This document shows, piece by piece, positions 35,976-45,359 of a stretch of DNA of 56,927 nucleotides (positions are counted from its first letter, which is position 1; the number at the start of each line of letters is the position of its first letter). The notes beneath the pieces were generated by a model that did not search any database, had not been told where the DNA came from, and saw only the letters and a list, made by a program, of their open reading frames with translations. Location: NCBI GenBank assembly GCA_016873935.1, contig VGVT01000015.1, positions 1-56,927 on the forward strand, written 5' to 3'. This stretch comes from Betaproteobacteria bacterium (lineage in GTDB: Bacteria > Pseudomonadota > Gammaproteobacteria > Burkholderiales > Thiobacillaceae). Position numbers and translations under genes: made by a program.

Positions 35976-36863
35976 TCAAGCCTGGGCGAGCAGTCGCCTC
36001 GGCGCCAGCTTACCGTCCTCGCCCACCTCGGCGACGCCGAGAAAGCGTTCTGCCGGTGCATAGATGCGATGCAGGACACCGACTTGCAGCCGCGGCAACC
36101 AGACCGCCTGGCCATGCATGATCTGCCAGGCCGCCTCGGCGTCGAGGCACAGTTCCGGCAGACCGGCGATGAGGGCGTCGGCGGGCGCCAGGCGGGCGTC
36201 CCGCTCCACCTCGGACAAGTTATCCAGTTCAGCCAGGGAGCAGGCATCGGCCAGATCGAAATCGCCCACCCTCAGCCTGGCGAGACCGGCCAGGTGGGCG
36301 CCGCAGCCCAGAACTTCGCCCAGGTCGTCGGCCAGGGCGCGCACGTAGAAGCCCTTGCCGCAATGGACACGCAAGACGCAGGCGTCGCCGTTGAAAGTTT
36401 CCAGTTCCAGACCCCGCACCAGCACGCGGCGGGCCTTGCGTTCGATCTCGATGCCCTTGCGGGCGTACTCGTACAGGGGCCGACCGTGGTGCTTGAGGGC
36501 GGAGTGCATGGGCGGCACCTGTTCGATCTCGCCCAGGAAATTGTCCAGTGCCCGGCGCAAGCGGGCTTCCGTCAGGTCGACAGGCCGGCTGGCGATGACT
36601 TCGCCGTCGAGGTCGCCGGAGTCGGTGCGGACGCCGAACTTCAGCTCGGCCCGATAGACCTTGTCGGCATCCAGCAGGAATTGGGAGAACTTGGTGGCCT
36701 CCCCCAGGCACAGGGGCAGCAGGCCGGTTGCGAAGGGATCCAGGGTGCCGGTATGGCCGGCCTTCTCCGCACGATAGAGCCGCTTGGCCTTTTGCAGGGC
36801 GGCGTTGGAGGTCAGGCCGGCGGGCTTGTCCAGCAGGAGGACGCCGTCAACCTTGCGCTTCAT
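35976..36863 (-). CDS. truB: tRNA pseudouridine55 synthase
   Basis: A 295-residue enzyme that makes pseudouridine 55 in the T-loop of tRNAs. The catalytic aspartate is in KAGHTGTLDPFATGLLP (near residue 42). Other family parts are KVYRAELKFGVRTDSGDLDG, PPMHSALKHHGRPLYEYAR and CGKGFYVRALADDLG. The C-terminal PUA-like part is present. It overlaps rbfA by 17 bp. Confidence 0.96.
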   Translation of the reverse strand: MKRKVDGVLLLDKPAGLTSNAALQKAKRLYRAEKAGHTGTLDPFATGLLPLCLGEATKFSQFLLDADKVYRAELKFGVRTDSGDLDGEVIASRPVDLTEARLRRALDNFLGEIEQVPPMHSALKHHGRPLYEYARKGIEIERKARRVLVRGLELETFNGDACVLRVHCGKGFYVRALADDLGEVLGCGAHLAGLARLRVGDFDLADACSLAELDNLSEVERDARLAPADALIAGLPELCLDAEAAWQIMHGQAVWLPRLQVGVLHRIYAPAERFLGVAEVGEDGKLAPRRLLAQA

Positions 36864-37236
36864 CGTCCCGCGGCGGCTGGTCCTGGTGATGGCGGCGGTC
36901 TTCCTCCACCGCCAGATCGATCAGGTGCGACAGGTGCGCCCCGCGTTCCACCGACTCGTCATACTGGAAACCGAGCTTGGGCACGGTGCGCATGCGCATG
37001 CGATGCGCCAGTTCCGTGCGCAGGAAGCCGGCGGCGTGGGCCAGGCCCTGGCGGGCCGCCTCGTGGTCGGCCTGGAAGGTGGTGAACCACACCTTGGCGT
37101 GTTCCAGGTCGCTGCTCACATCGACGGCTGTGAAGGATACGCCGGCGACGCGGGGGTCCTTCATCTCGCGCAGGACGATGTCCGCCAGTTCGTGGCGGAT
37201 CTGTTCGGCGACGCGGCGGGAACGGGGGTTGGTCAT
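36847..37236 (-). CDS. rbfA: Ribosome-binding factor A
   Basis: A 129-residue KH-fold 30S maturation factor. Features are RRVAEQIRHELADIVLREMKDPRV and HRMRMRTVPKLGFQYDESVERGAHLSHLI. The tail is rich in histidine, aspartate and arginine. Its gap to infB contains a heptamer array. Confidence 0.95.
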   Translation of the reverse strand: MTNPRSRRVAEQIRHELADIVLREMKDPRVAGVSFTAVDVSSDLEHAKVWFTTFQADHEAARQGLAHAAGFLRTELAHRMRMRTVPKLGFQYDESVERGAHLSHLIDLAVEEDRRHHQDQPPRDDEAQG

Positions 37237-37240
37237 GAAT

Positions 37241-37327
37241 TAGCGGGTAGCGGGTAGCGGGTAGCGGGTGTTTCCGCGCCTGCGGGGCGCATGAAAAGCC
37301 ACAAGCCACCCACTACGCGCTACAGGC
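37241..37327. repeat. Heptamer array (GGGTAGC)n between infB and rbfA
   Basis: TAGC then three GGGTAGC units at 37245-37265 and a degenerate GGGTGTT. A weak opposite arm (CCACCCACTACGCGCTACAG) lies near 37302-37321. It occupies most of the 94-bp gap. Confidence 0.8.
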
Positions 37328-37330
37328 TCC

Positions 37331-39994
37331 TCACAAAGTTCTCGCCACCTCGACCACCTCGTAGCATTCGAGCTGATCGCCTTCCTGGATGTCGTTGAAG
37401 TTCTTGAGGGACAGGCCGCATTCGAAGCCGGCCTTCACTTCCTTCACGTCGTCCTTGAAGCGCTTGAGGGAATCGAGTTCGCCGTCGTGCACCACCACGT
37501 TGTCGCGCAGCACCCGCACCCGCGCGGCACGCTTGAGCTGGCCGTCGAGCACGTAGCAGCCGGCCACCGCGCCGACCTTGGTGATGCGGAAGACCTGGCG
37601 GATCTCGGCCAGGCCGAGGGCGTTTTCCTTCTTCTCCGGGGAGAGCAGGCCGGAGAGGGCCGCCTTCACGTCATCCACGGCCTCGTAGATGATGTTGTAG
37701 TAGCGCAGGTCGACGCCGGCGGATTCCGCCAGCTTGCGGGCCTGGGCGTCGGCGCGCACGTTGAAGCCGATGATGACCGCGCCGGAGGCGATGGCCAGGT
37801 TGATGTCGGATTCGGAGATGGCGCCCACCGCCGAGTGGATGATGTTGACCTTGACCTCGCCGGTGGAGAGCTTGCCCAGGGCATGCGCCAGGCCCTCGTA
37901 GGAGCCCTGCATGTCGGCCTTGAGGATGAGGGCCAGGGATTTGACCTCGCCCTCGCCCATCTGCTCGAACATGTTCTCCAGCTTGGCGGCCTGCTGCCGG
38001 GCCAGCTTGACGTCGCGGAACTTGCCCTGGCGGAACAGGGCGATTTCCCGCGCCTTGCGCTCGTCGGGCAGCACCAGCACATCCTCGCCGGCGCCGGGCA
38101 CGTCGGACAGGCCCTGGATTTCCACCGGGATGGCGGGACCCGCCTCGTTCACCGGCTTGCCGGTCTCGTCCAACATGGCGCGCACCTTGCCGAAGGCGGA
38201 GCCGGCCAGCATGACGTCGCCGCGCTTGAGGGTGCCGGACTGCACGAGGATGGTGGCCACCGGACCGCGGCCCTTGTCCAGGCGGGATTCGATGACCACG
38301 CCCTTGGCCAGGGTGTCCACCGGCGCCTTCAGTTCGAGCACCTCGGCCTGCAAGAGCACCGCGTCGAGCAAATCGTCGATGCCCTTGCCGGTCTTCGCGG
38401 AGACGTCGACGAACTGGGCGTCGCCGCCCCATTCCTCGGGCACCACGCCCTCGTTGGAGACTTCCTGGCGGATCTTTTCCGGGTTGGCTTCCGGCTTGTC
38501 GATCTTGTTCACCGCCACGACGATGGGCACGTTGCCGGCCTTGGCGTGGTGGATGGCTTCCCGCGTCTGCGGCATGACGCCGTCGTCGGCGGCCACCACC
38601 AGGATGACGATGTCGGTGGCTTTCGCGCCGCGCGCCCGCATGGCCGTGAAGGCCTCGTGGCCGGGAGTATCCAGGAAGGTGATCATGCCCTTGCCGGTTT
38701 CCACGTGATAGGCGCCGATGTGCTGGGTGATGCCGCCTGCCTCGCCAGCGGCGACACGGGTGCGGCGGATGTGGTCGAGCAGGGAGGTCTTGCCGTGGTC
38801 GACGTGGCCCATGACGGTGACCACGGGGGCGCGTGGCTTGAGTTCGGCCTCCTTGTGCTCGCCGCTTTCCTCCAGGTAAGACTCGGGGGTGTCGGTCGCC
38901 GCCTGCTTGGCGACATGGCCCATCTCCTCGACCACGATCATGGCGGTCTCCTGGTCCAGCACCTGGTTGATGGTGACCATGGAGCCCATCTTCATGAGCA
39001 CCTTGATGACCTCGCCGGCCTTCACCGACATCTTGTGGGCCAGGTCGGCGACGCTGATGGTCTCGGGAATCAGCACCTCGCGCACCACCGGCTCGGCCGG
39101 CGCCTGCGGGGCGGATTCATGATCGGACTTGTGGCGGCCCTTCTTCGCGCGCCAGCCATCGCCCGCATCGACGGCGCCGCGGGTCCTGAGGCCCGGGCGC
39201 TTGCCCGACACCGGCTCTTCCTTGCCCTTCTTGGCGGCGGCCTTCTCCTTGTCCACCTTCGGCTTGACGCTGGGCTTCACCGCCGGCTTGGTTTCCTCGG
39301 GCTTGGCCGCCTCCGCGGGCTTCGCGGCCTCCGCCGCCTTGGCCGATTCCTCGGCCTGCCGACGCGCGGCCTCGCGCTCCTGCTTGGCCTTCAGTTCGGC
39401 CTCCTGGATGGCGCGCAACTTGGCGGTGCGTTTGGCCTCCAGTTCGCGCGCCTTGCGCTCGGCATCACTGAGGATGGAAGGGATGACGCGTGGTATCACC
39501 GGCGCCGGCTTCGCTTCCACCACGGCGGCTTCGGCGGCGGGCTCCACCTCGGCGGTATCGGCGGCAACGGCCTCCACCTCGGGCGCCGCCGCCGGGGCTT
39601 CCACCGGCTCCGGCGCTGCGACCGGGGCAACCGCTTCCGCGACGGGCGCCGCGGCAGGCGGCGCCTCAGCGGCGGCTTCGCCGGGATGCGCCTCGACGCC
39701 GGCACCCTCGCGCTTGACCAGCACGCGCTTCTTGCGCACTTCGACCTGAACGGTACGGGTGCGGCCGGTACTGTCGGCGGTCTTGATCTCGCCGGTCTGC
39801 TTGCGCGTCAGGGTGATCTTGGTCTTCGGCTCGCGGGCGCCATGCTTGCCACGCAGATAATCCAGCAGACGGGATTTGTCCTGATCCGACAGAGCATCCT
39901 GCACACCCTGGACGGCCACGCCCGCGGACTGGAGCTGCTTGACCAGCAGCGCGGGATCCACCTTGAGTTCCGTGGCGAACTGTTCGACGTTCAT
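37331..39994 (-). CDS. infB: Translation initiation factor IF-2
   Basis: An 887-residue GTPase that brings fMet-tRNA to the 30S subunit. The N-terminal IF2-N domain ([21 protein letters not shown]) is followed by a long alanine/glutamate/proline-rich linker (about residues 95-270). The G domain has G1 [12 protein letters not shown] near 396, G3 [16 protein letters not shown] and G4 [10 protein letters not shown]. The C-terminal barrels end in [22 protein letters not shown]. It is 12 bp after nusA. Confidence 0.97.
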   Translation of the reverse strand: MNVEQFATELKVDPALLVKQLQSAGVAVQGVQDALSDQDKSRLLDYLRGKHGAREPKTKITLTRKQTGEIKTADSTGRTRTVQVEVRKKRVLVKREGAGVEAHPGEAAAEAPPAAAPVAEAVAPVAAPEPVEAPAAAPEVEAVAADTAEVEPAAEAAVVEAKPAPVIPRVIPSILSDAERKARELEAKRTAKLRAIQEAELKAKQEREAARRQAEESAKAAEAAKPAEAAKPEETKPAVKPSVKPKVDKEKAAAKKGKEEPVSGKRPGLRTRGAVDAGDGWRAKKGRHKSDHESAPQAPAEPVVREVLIPETISVADLAHKMSVKAGEVIKVLMKMGSMVTINQVLDQETAMIVVEEMGHVAKQAATDTPESYLEESGEHKEAELKPRAPVVTVMGHVDHGKTSLLDHIRRTRVAAGEAGGITQHIGAYHVETGKGMITFLDTPGHEAFTAMRARGAKATDIVILVVAADDGVMPQTREAIHHAKAGNVPIVVAVNKIDKPEANPEKIRQEVSNEGVVPEEWGGDAQFVDVSAKTGKGIDDLLDAVLLQAEVLELKAPVDTLAKGVVIESRLDKGRGPVATILVQSGTLKRGDVMLAGSAFGKVRAMLDETGKPVNEAGPAIPVEIQGLSDVPGAGEDVLVLPDERKAREIALFRQGKFRDVKLARQQAAKLENMFEQMGEGEVKSLALILKADMQGSYEGLAHALGKLSTGEVKVNIIHSAVGAISESDINLAIASGAVIIGFNVRADAQARKLAESAGVDLRYYNIIYEAVDDVKAALSGLLSPEKKENALGLAEIRQVFRITKVGAVAGCYVLDGQLKRAARVRVLRDNVVVHDGELDSLKRFKDDVKEVKAGFECGLSLKNFNDIQEGDQLECYEVVEVARTL

Positions 39995-40006
39995 CTTCTA
40001 CTCCCG

Positions 40007-41488
40007 TCAGGCCCCCGCCAACATCGGCGCGCGCGCAGTCATGATCAGCGCCTTGGCGCGTTCCTCGTCCATGGCGACCAGCTCGATCAGCTCGTCGACG
40101 GCGAGGTCGGCCAGATCCTCGGCGTTCTGGATGCCCTGCGCGGTCAGTTGGGCGGCGGTTTCCTCGTCCATGCCGGCCACGCTCATGAGGTCGGCGGCGG
40201 CGCTCTCCACCGCCTCCTCGCGCACGATGGCGTCGGTGAGCAGGGCGTCGCGCGCGCGGGCGCGCAGTTCGTTGACGGTGTCCTCGTCGAAGGCATCGAT
40301 CTCCAGCATCTCGGCCAGCGGCACGTAGGCCACCTCCTCCAGGCTGTTGAAGCCTTCCTCCACGAGGACCTGGGCCACGTCCTCGTCCACGTCCAGCTTG
40401 ACCATGAACATGCGGATCAGGCTCTCGGCCTCCTGCTGATGCTTCTCCTGGGCCTCGTCGACGGACAGGATGTTGATGGCCCAGCCGGTGAGTTCCGCGG
40501 CCAGGCGCACGTTCTGGCCGTAGCGACCGATGGCGACTTCGACCTGCTCGGGCTCGACCACCACGTCCATGGCGTGCTTTTCCTCGTCGACGACGATGCT
40601 GGTCACCTCGGCCGGCGACAGGGCGTTGATGACGAATTGCGCGGGGTCGGGCGACCACAGCACGATGTCGACACGCTCGCCGTTGAGCTCGTTGGTCACC
40701 GCGGTGACGCGGGTGCCGCGCACGCCGATGCAGGTGCCCTGCGGATCGACGCGCGGATCGTTCGACTTCACCGCGATCTTCGCGCGCATGCCGGGATCGC
40801 GCGCGGCGGCCTTGATCTCGACGATGCCCTCTTCCACCTCGGGCACTTCCAGGCGGAACAGCTCCATGATGAATTCCGGCGCGGTGCGCGACAGGGTCAA
40901 CTGCGGCCCGCGACCGCCGCGCTCGGCGCGCACCAGATAGGCGCGCACACGGTCGCCCACGCGCAGGTTTTCCTTCGCGATCATCTGGTCCTTCTCCAGG
41001 CGACCCTCGATGCGTCCCGATTCGATGATGGCGCTGCCGCGGTCCATGCGCTTGATGGTGCCGGACACCAGTGCCTCGTTGCGGGCCAGGAAGTCGTTGA
41101 GCACCTGCTCGCGCTCGGCGTCACGGATGCGTTGCAGGATCACCTGCTTGGCGGCCTGGGCGCCGATGCGGCCGAAGGCCACCGCCTCCAGGGGTTCCTC
41201 GATGAACTCGCCGACCTGCGCGTCCGGCCGGATCGCCTGCGCCTGGCTCAGGGTGTACTGACGTTCCGGCGCCTCGATCTCGACATCGTCGGGCAGGATT
41301 TCCCAGCAGCGGAAGGCCTCGTACTCGCCGCTCTTGCGGTCGATCTCGACACGCACGTCGGCGTCCTCGTTGAACCTTTTCTTGGTGGCGTGGGCCAGGG
41401 CCGCCTCCAGGGCGGCGAACACCACGTCCGGCTCCACATTCTTCTCGCGCGCCAAGGCGTCCGCCAGCATCAAAACTTCGCGACTCAT
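40007..41488 (-). CDS. nusA: Transcription termination/antitermination protein NusA
   Basis: A 493-residue RNA polymerase factor. An N-terminal domain ([18 protein letters not shown]), an S1 domain ([16 protein letters not shown]), KH1 ([27 protein letters not shown]) and KH2 are followed by two acidic C-terminal repeats. It regulates pausing and termination and may control its own operon through the terminator in the rimP leader. Its ATG overlaps the rimP stop by 4 bp. Confidence 0.97.
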   Translation of the reverse strand: MSREVLMLADALAREKNVEPDVVFAALEAALAHATKKRFNEDADVRVEIDRKSGEYEAFRCWEILPDDVEIEAPERQYTLSQAQAIRPDAQVGEFIEEPLEAVAFGRIGAQAAKQVILQRIRDAEREQVLNDFLARNEALVSGTIKRMDRGSAIIESGRIEGRLEKDQMIAKENLRVGDRVRAYLVRAERGGRGPQLTLSRTAPEFIMELFRLEVPEVEEGIVEIKAAARDPGMRAKIAVKSNDPRVDPQGTCIGVRGTRVTAVTNELNGERVDIVLWSPDPAQFVINALSPAEVTSIVVDEEKHAMDVVVEPEQVEVAIGRYGQNVRLAAELTGWAINILSVDEAQEKHQQEAESLIRMFMVKLDVDEDVAQVLVEEGFNSLEEVAYVPLAEMLEIDAFDEDTVNELRARARDALLTDAIVREEAVESAAADLMSVAGMDEETAAQLTAQGIQNAEDLADLAVDELIELVAMDEERAKALIMTARAPMLAGA

Positions 41489-41934
41489 CGCTTCCTCCGG
41501 GTATGACCCTCAAGCTCCGGCGCCAGACGGGCGGAATCCACCTCGACCAGGGGAATCGCCAGCATCACGCCATCCATCTCCAGTTGCAGTACGCCGTCCA
41601 CCACTCCGCGCAGGATCCCGGCGAAGCGCTTGCGCCCGGAAAGGGGCGCGTGCAGCCGGATGTTGGCCCGCTCGCCGGCGAAGCGGAGAAAATCCGCCTC
41701 CTTGACCAGGGGCCGATCCAGTCCCGGAGAAGACACCTCCAGACGGTCGTAATCCACGTTCTCCACCATGAACAGGCGCGTGAGCTGATTGCTCACCCGC
41801 ACGCAGTCATCCAGCGTGATGCCGCCGGGCTGGTCGATGTAAAGCCGCAGCAAGCCGCGGCCGACCCGTTCCAGGGCCACCATCTCGTACCCCATGCCCG
41901 CCAGGGTCGGTTCGATCAGTGCGCGCAAGTCCAT
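41485..41934 (-). CDS. rimP: Ribosome maturation factor RimP
   Basis: A 149-residue 30S assembly factor. [41 protein letters not shown] and [21 protein letters not shown] are diagnostic. The ATG at 41934 has no clear Shine-Dalgarno because the leader is a terminator hairpin with a T-run. It is the first gene of the rimP-nusA-infB operon. Confidence 0.96.
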   Translation of the reverse strand: MDLRALIEPTLAGMGYEMVALERVGRGLLRLYIDQPGGITLDDCVRVSNQLTRLFMVENVDYDRLEVSSPGLDRPLVKEADFLRFAGERANIRLHAPLSGRKRFAGILRGVVDGVLQLEMDGVMLAIPLVEVDSARLAPELEGHTRRKR

Positions 41935-41941
41935 GTCGGAG

Positions 41942-41967
41942 AAATAAAAAATGGGCGCGAAGCCCAT
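41942..41967 (-). terminator. Intrinsic terminator (attenuator) in the rimP-nusA-infB leader
   Basis: On the minus strand ATGGGC, loop TTCGC, GCCCAT (41967-41951), then TTTTTATTTC, only 8 bases before the rimP ATG. It lies downstream of the TATAAT promoter box and upstream of the first gene, so it is placed to attenuate the operon. Confidence 0.75.
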
Positions 41968-41980
41968 CGAAAACTTGTCG

Positions 41981-41986
41981 ATTATA
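41981..41986 (-). promoter_or_regulatory. -10 box of the rimP-nusA-infB operon
   Basis: A perfect TATAAT on the minus strand (41986-41981). The -35 region (GCGGGC at 17 bp) is poor. The start of transcription would be near 41974, giving a leader of about 40 bases that is mostly terminator hairpin. Confidence 0.6.
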
Positions 41987-42062
41987 CATCACTTCAAGGG
42001 CATGCCCGCTAGTCTGTTCGATGCGCGCATGGAGCGCGCCCGGCGCATGCGGGAAGACGCCG

Positions 42063-42080
42063 GCGCGGCATGTGCCGCGC
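42063..42080. repeat. Perfect short palindrome downstream of the FixH-like gene
   Basis: GCGCGGCA, TG, TGCCGCGC at 42063-42080. There is no T-run, so termination is doubtful. It sits 12 bp after the stop of the minus-strand gene. Confidence 0.5.
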
Positions 42081-42091
42081 GCTGCCAGGAC

Positions 42092-42868
42092 CTACTCGCC
42101 GCCCAGTATCCGCTCCAGCTCGATGTTGTCCTCGCCGGCGCGCAGACGCAGATTGGCCAGCCACGCACCGGAATCCGGTAGGCGGGCCTCGGTCCGATAC
42201 TCGCCGTCGCCGACGTCGTCCAGGTTCAGGGTCTCGCTGGGCGGCTGACCTGGGCGGCCGAGCAGGATTTGCACCGGCACGCCCACCACGCCGCGGCCGT
42301 CCGCGCCCAGCACGCGCACCCGCACAACTCCGGCGCGAAGGGGACGCAGATCGTCCAGCCCGGCGACTTCCAGGCGCCAACCCAGGCGGAGCAGCTTGGC
42401 TTCCATGCCGCGGCGATGACCCAGCACCTTGGCGGCATCCTCGCGATGCGCCACCACTCCGGCGAAACCGGTATGGATGTTCTTGCCTTCGGCGCCCGGC
42501 AGCAGGATGCGCGCCAGCGCGGGCGGCAGGCCCTGGCCGGCGATATAGACGAAGGCGCCGAAAATGATGGTAAGGAACACGAAGAAGCCGATCATCAGCT
42601 TCGGCACCCAATGCGTCTGGCCATGCGCCCCCGCCTTGCTGTGATAGAGCTGGAACAGCAGGACGGCCACCGTCGGGTAGGCGATGACGTGCAGGGTGAC
42701 CACATCGAGGCCCGGCCAGACCATCGTGGCGTGCACCAGATAGGCGGCGGAGGGCAGCGCGCTGGCGACTACCGCGGCCCAGAAATTCGACATGCGCAAG
42801 CGGCGGGCGGCGCCATACAGCACAACTGTGAGCAGCATGCCGCCGAAGACGGTGATGAGTAGATTCAT
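42092..42868 (-). CDS. Membrane protein with C-terminal FixH-like domain
   Basis: A 258-residue protein with four predicted membrane segments (about residues 1-20, 28-50, 57-75 and 88-112) and a C-terminal domain of about 100 residues, VRVRVLGADGRGVVGVPVQ through DSGAWLANLRL, that resembles FixH/CcoH. CcoH helps stabilise the cbb3 oxidase. A classical CcoH has a single membrane segment, so this is a longer form. It is 6 bp after ccoG, in the position of ccoH. The start at 42868 is an ATG (MNLLITVFGG). Confidence 0.75.
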   Translation of the reverse strand: MNLLITVFGGMLLTVVLYGAARRLRMSNFWAAVVASALPSAAYLVHATMVWPGLDVVTLHVIAYPTVAVLLFQLYHSKAGAHGQTHWVPKLMIGFFVFLTIIFGAFVYIAGQGLPPALARILLPGAEGKNIHTGFAGVVAHREDAAKVLGHRRGMEAKLLRLGWRLEVAGLDDLRPLRAGVVRVRVLGADGRGVVGVPVQILLGRPGQPPSETLNLDDVGDGEYRTEARLPDSGAWLANLRLRAGEDNIELERILGGE

Positions 42869-42874
42869 GAGGGT

Positions 42875-44290
42875 TTAGTGTCGTGTGAAGAATCGGGCCG
42901 GATCGACCACCACATCGCCCTTGCCGGAGCGGATGACGAATTCGAATTCAGAGACCTGGCCAGCCTTTTCGGGATCGAGTTTGACGCTGGCCTGGACGAT
43001 GACGCTCTTGCCGTTGCGGATGCGCACATCCCTGAAGCTGCCGAGATCGAGGGCGTCGGGCGGCAGGCCGCGGGCCTCGATGTGGTAGGTTTCCTCCGCG
43101 CCGGAAAGGTTGGTCAGGCGGATCTGGTAGCGGTTGCGTATGGAGCCGTCGGACAGCACCACGTAGAGCGGCTGGCGGATTTGCTGGATGCTGTGCTCGA
43201 AGCTGTCGCGATGGCTCATGTCATAGACCAGGTAGGCGGTCATCAGCACCAGGGCGACGCCGTAGCCCAGCACCTTGAGGTTTTTCCAGTGCAGGCGCAC
43301 CGGCCCGGGCTCGGCCCTGGCCAGGTTGGTCTCCGAGTCGTAGCGCACCAGGCCGCGCGGCCAGCCGATCCTGTCCATGATGCTGTTGCAGGCATCGACG
43401 CACAGGCCACAGGAAATGCAGGTGTATTGCAGGCCGTCGCGGATGTCGATGCCCACCGGACAGACCTGCACGCACAGACCGCAGTCGACACAATCGCCGT
43501 GGCCGCGCGCGCCGCGTTCGGCGCGCTCGCGCAGTCCGCTGCGCGCGGCGACACGGCCGGCGGCACCCTCGCCGCGGACGCGGTCGTAATGCACGGTGAG
43601 GGTTTCCGGTTCATACATGGCGCCCTGGAAGCGGCCATAGGGGCAGATGAAGGTGCACACGTGCTCGCGCAGCACGCCGGCGGACAGGTAGGTGCTGAGG
43701 GTCAGGGCCAGGGTGGTGATGTAGGCGGCGGCCGGCGCATGACCCAGGAAGAAGTCGTGCAGCAGGCTCGGGGCATGGCCGAAATAGAGCACGAAGGTGA
43801 GGGCCGTCCAGAACGACAGCAGCACCCAGGCCAGACGCGTGGCACCCACCTTGAGGAGCTTGTCGCGGCTGCGCCAGGACTCCCGCGCCAGCCGCAGGCG
43901 CGCTGGCCGCTCGCCCTGGAGCACGTGTTCCAGCCAGATGAAGGCATCGGTCCACAGGGTCTGGAAGCAGAAATAGCCGCAGAAGGCGCGCCCGACCAGG
44001 GCGGTGGCGAAGAACAGCAGGACCGCCGCGATGAACAGCAACATCGCCAGCCAGAACACGTCCTGGGGATAGACGGTCAGGTCGAAGATCAGATAGCGGC
44101 GGCCGGGAATGTCGAACATCACCGCCTGCGAAGGCGCGTCGCCGCGCGACCAGGGCAGCCAGGGCAGCAGGAAATAGACGGCGAAACCGAGCCAGAGGAC
44201 GCCGGTCTTGAAGCGGCGAAATGGCCCCCGGATGGAACGGGGCACGATGGGCACCCGCTTGAAATACAACTCCTTGCCTGCGTTTTCCAC
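42875..44290 (-). CDS. ccoG: Cytochrome c oxidase accessory protein CcoG
   Basis: A 471-residue membrane protein of the RdxA/FixG family with five membrane segments and two ferredoxin motifs: CVDCGLCVQVCPVGIDIRDG and CISCGLCVDACNS. It reduces copper(II) for cbb3 assembly. There is also a CTFICPYGRFQGAMYE motif. The C-terminal periplasmic domain has an Ig-like fold. The GTG start at 44290 is preceded by AGGTGA. A terminator and a long hairpin lie between ccoP and this gene. Confidence 0.95.
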   Translation of the reverse strand: MENAGKELYFKRVPIVPRSIRGPFRRFKTGVLWLGFAVYFLLPWLPWSRGDAPSQAVMFDIPGRRYLIFDLTVYPQDVFWLAMLLFIAAVLLFFATALVGRAFCGYFCFQTLWTDAFIWLEHVLQGERPARLRLARESWRSRDKLLKVGATRLAWVLLSFWTALTFVLYFGHAPSLLHDFFLGHAPAAAYITTLALTLSTYLSAGVLREHVCTFICPYGRFQGAMYEPETLTVHYDRVRGEGAAGRVAARSGLRERAERGARGHGDCVDCGLCVQVCPVGIDIRDGLQYTCISCGLCVDACNSIMDRIGWPRGLVRYDSETNLARAEPGPVRLHWKNLKVLGYGVALVLMTAYLVYDMSHRDSFEHSIQQIRQPLYVVLSDGSIRNRYQIRLTNLSGAEETYHIEARGLPPDALDLGSFRDVRIRNGKSVIVQASVKLDPEKAGQVSEFEFVIRSGKGDVVVDPARFFTRH

Positions 44291-44312
44291 AACATCACCT
44301 GCTGGACGGATT

Positions 44313-44340
44313 CGCGAAGCCGCTCGACAACGGCTTCGCG
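44313..44340 (-). promoter_or_regulatory. Perfect 10-bp hairpin in the ccoG leader
   Basis: CGCGAAGCCG (44313-44322), loop CTCGACAA, CGGCTTCGCG (44331-44340), 22 bases before the ccoG GTG. It follows the ccoP terminator and may affect how much read-through reaches ccoG. Confidence 0.55.
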
Positions 44341-44354
44341 GATCGGCCCGGGCA

Positions 44355-44383
44355 AAAGAAAAACCCCGGCGAACCGGGGCTTT
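44355..44383 (-). terminator. Intrinsic terminator after ccoP
   Basis: On the minus strand GAAAGCCCCGG, loop TTCG, CCGGGG, then TTTTTCTTTT. It ends the ccoNOQP message, so ccoG would be reached by read-through or from its own promoter. Confidence 0.88.
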
Positions 44384-44426
44384 CCGGACGAACGGCTCGG
44401 GGTAAGCCCCTCAGTGGCTCCGCCCC

Positions 44427-45359
44427 TTACTTGCCACCACCCAGTTCATGCACATAGAGCGTCAGCAACCTGATCTGTTCCGCACTCAGGCGGCCTTGCC
44501 AGGCTGGCATCACGCCCTTGTCGAGGCCACTGGCGATGACCTTGCGCACGGCATCCAGCTTCGCGGCATCGCCCTCGGCAGCGGGCACGTTGGCCCACAG
44601 CCAGACCTGGTCGGTGAGGTTGGCGGAGCCAATGTCCTGACGACCCTTGCCATCGTCGCCGTGGCAGTAGTAGCAGGCGCCGGCGTGCGAGTTGAACAGT
44701 TCCTTGCCCTTCGCCGCCTTGGCCGCGTCGACCTGGGCCGCGCCCGACAGCGACACCACGTAGTGCGCCAGCTCGTCGAGTTGCGCGGCGCTCATGGCCT
44801 CGCCGTAAGGGGGCATGTAGCCGCGCCGGCCCTGGGCGATGGAGGCATGGATCCGCTCGAAGGAACCGCCATACAGCCAGTCGTCATCGGTCAGGTTGGG
44901 GAAGAAACCGACCTTGCCCTGCCCGCCGGCCTGATGACAGGCGGCGCAGTTCTCGGAGAACAGGGCCTTGCCAGCGGAGACCACGAAGCTGTTGAGTTCC
45001 GGGTCCTGGGTGACCTGCTCGTAGGGCAGGCTGGCGATGCGGTCGAAGTAGGGTTTCTGCAACGCGGAAGCTTCCTGCGTTTCCGCCAGCAGCTTGGCGC
45101 GCGTGTTCCAGTGCCAGGATTCCTCCTCGCCCTGCGCATTGACGTAGGTCACCTTGCCAATGCCCGTCATAAAGCCCGCGCCCACCGGCCAGGACGGATA
45201 CCACACCCAGTACACCAGGGCAAAGAGGATGGTCACGTAGAACCCGTAGGTCCACCAGGCCGGCAGCGGGTTGTTGAATTCCTGAAGGTCGTCATCCCAG
45301 ACGTGGCCGGTGGTTTGCGCACCGGAAGCGGGCGATGGGCCGGTAGTGTGGTCAGCCAT
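44427..45359 (-). CDS. ccoP: cbb3 oxidase subunit III, dihaem cytochrome c
   Basis: A 310-residue membrane-anchored cytochrome. A CcoP N-terminal domain (DDLQEFNNPLPAWWTYGFYVTILFALVYWVWYPSW) precedes two haem motifs, CAACHQ near residue 138 and CYYCHG near residue 228. The methionine ligands are likely in RGYMPPYG and KGVMPAW. The ATG at 45359 is used. An identical upstream ATG with the same first ten codons at 45485 comes from a tandem duplication and reaches a stop after 37 codons. Confidence 0.96.
   Translation of the reverse strand: MADHTTGPSPASGAQTTGHVWDDDLQEFNNPLPAWWTYGFYVTILFALVYWVWYPSWPVGAGFMTGIGKVTYVNAQGEEESWHWNTRAKLLAETQEASALQKPYFDRIASLPYEQVTQDPELNSFVVSAGKALFSENCAACHQAGGQGKVGFFPNLTDDDWLYGGSFERIHASIAQGRRGYMPPYGEAMSAAQLDELAHYVVSLSGAAQVDAAKAAKGKELFNSHAGACYYCHGDDGKGRQDIGSANLTDQVWLWANVPAAEGDAAKLDAVRKVIASGLDKGVMPAWQGRLSAEQIRLLTLYVHELGGGK

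Noticed and set aside
37487-41506. Very long plus-strand open frame (over 1300 codons) opposite infB and nusA
   Set aside because: It is antisense to two certain genes; its translation is rich in His, Gly, Ala and Leu, as expected from reading GC-rich genes backwards, with no motif.
41951-42181. Short plus-strand ORF with GGAG before its ATG
   Set aside because: It overlaps the rimP leader terminator and the 3' end of the FixH-like gene; the translation has no family features.
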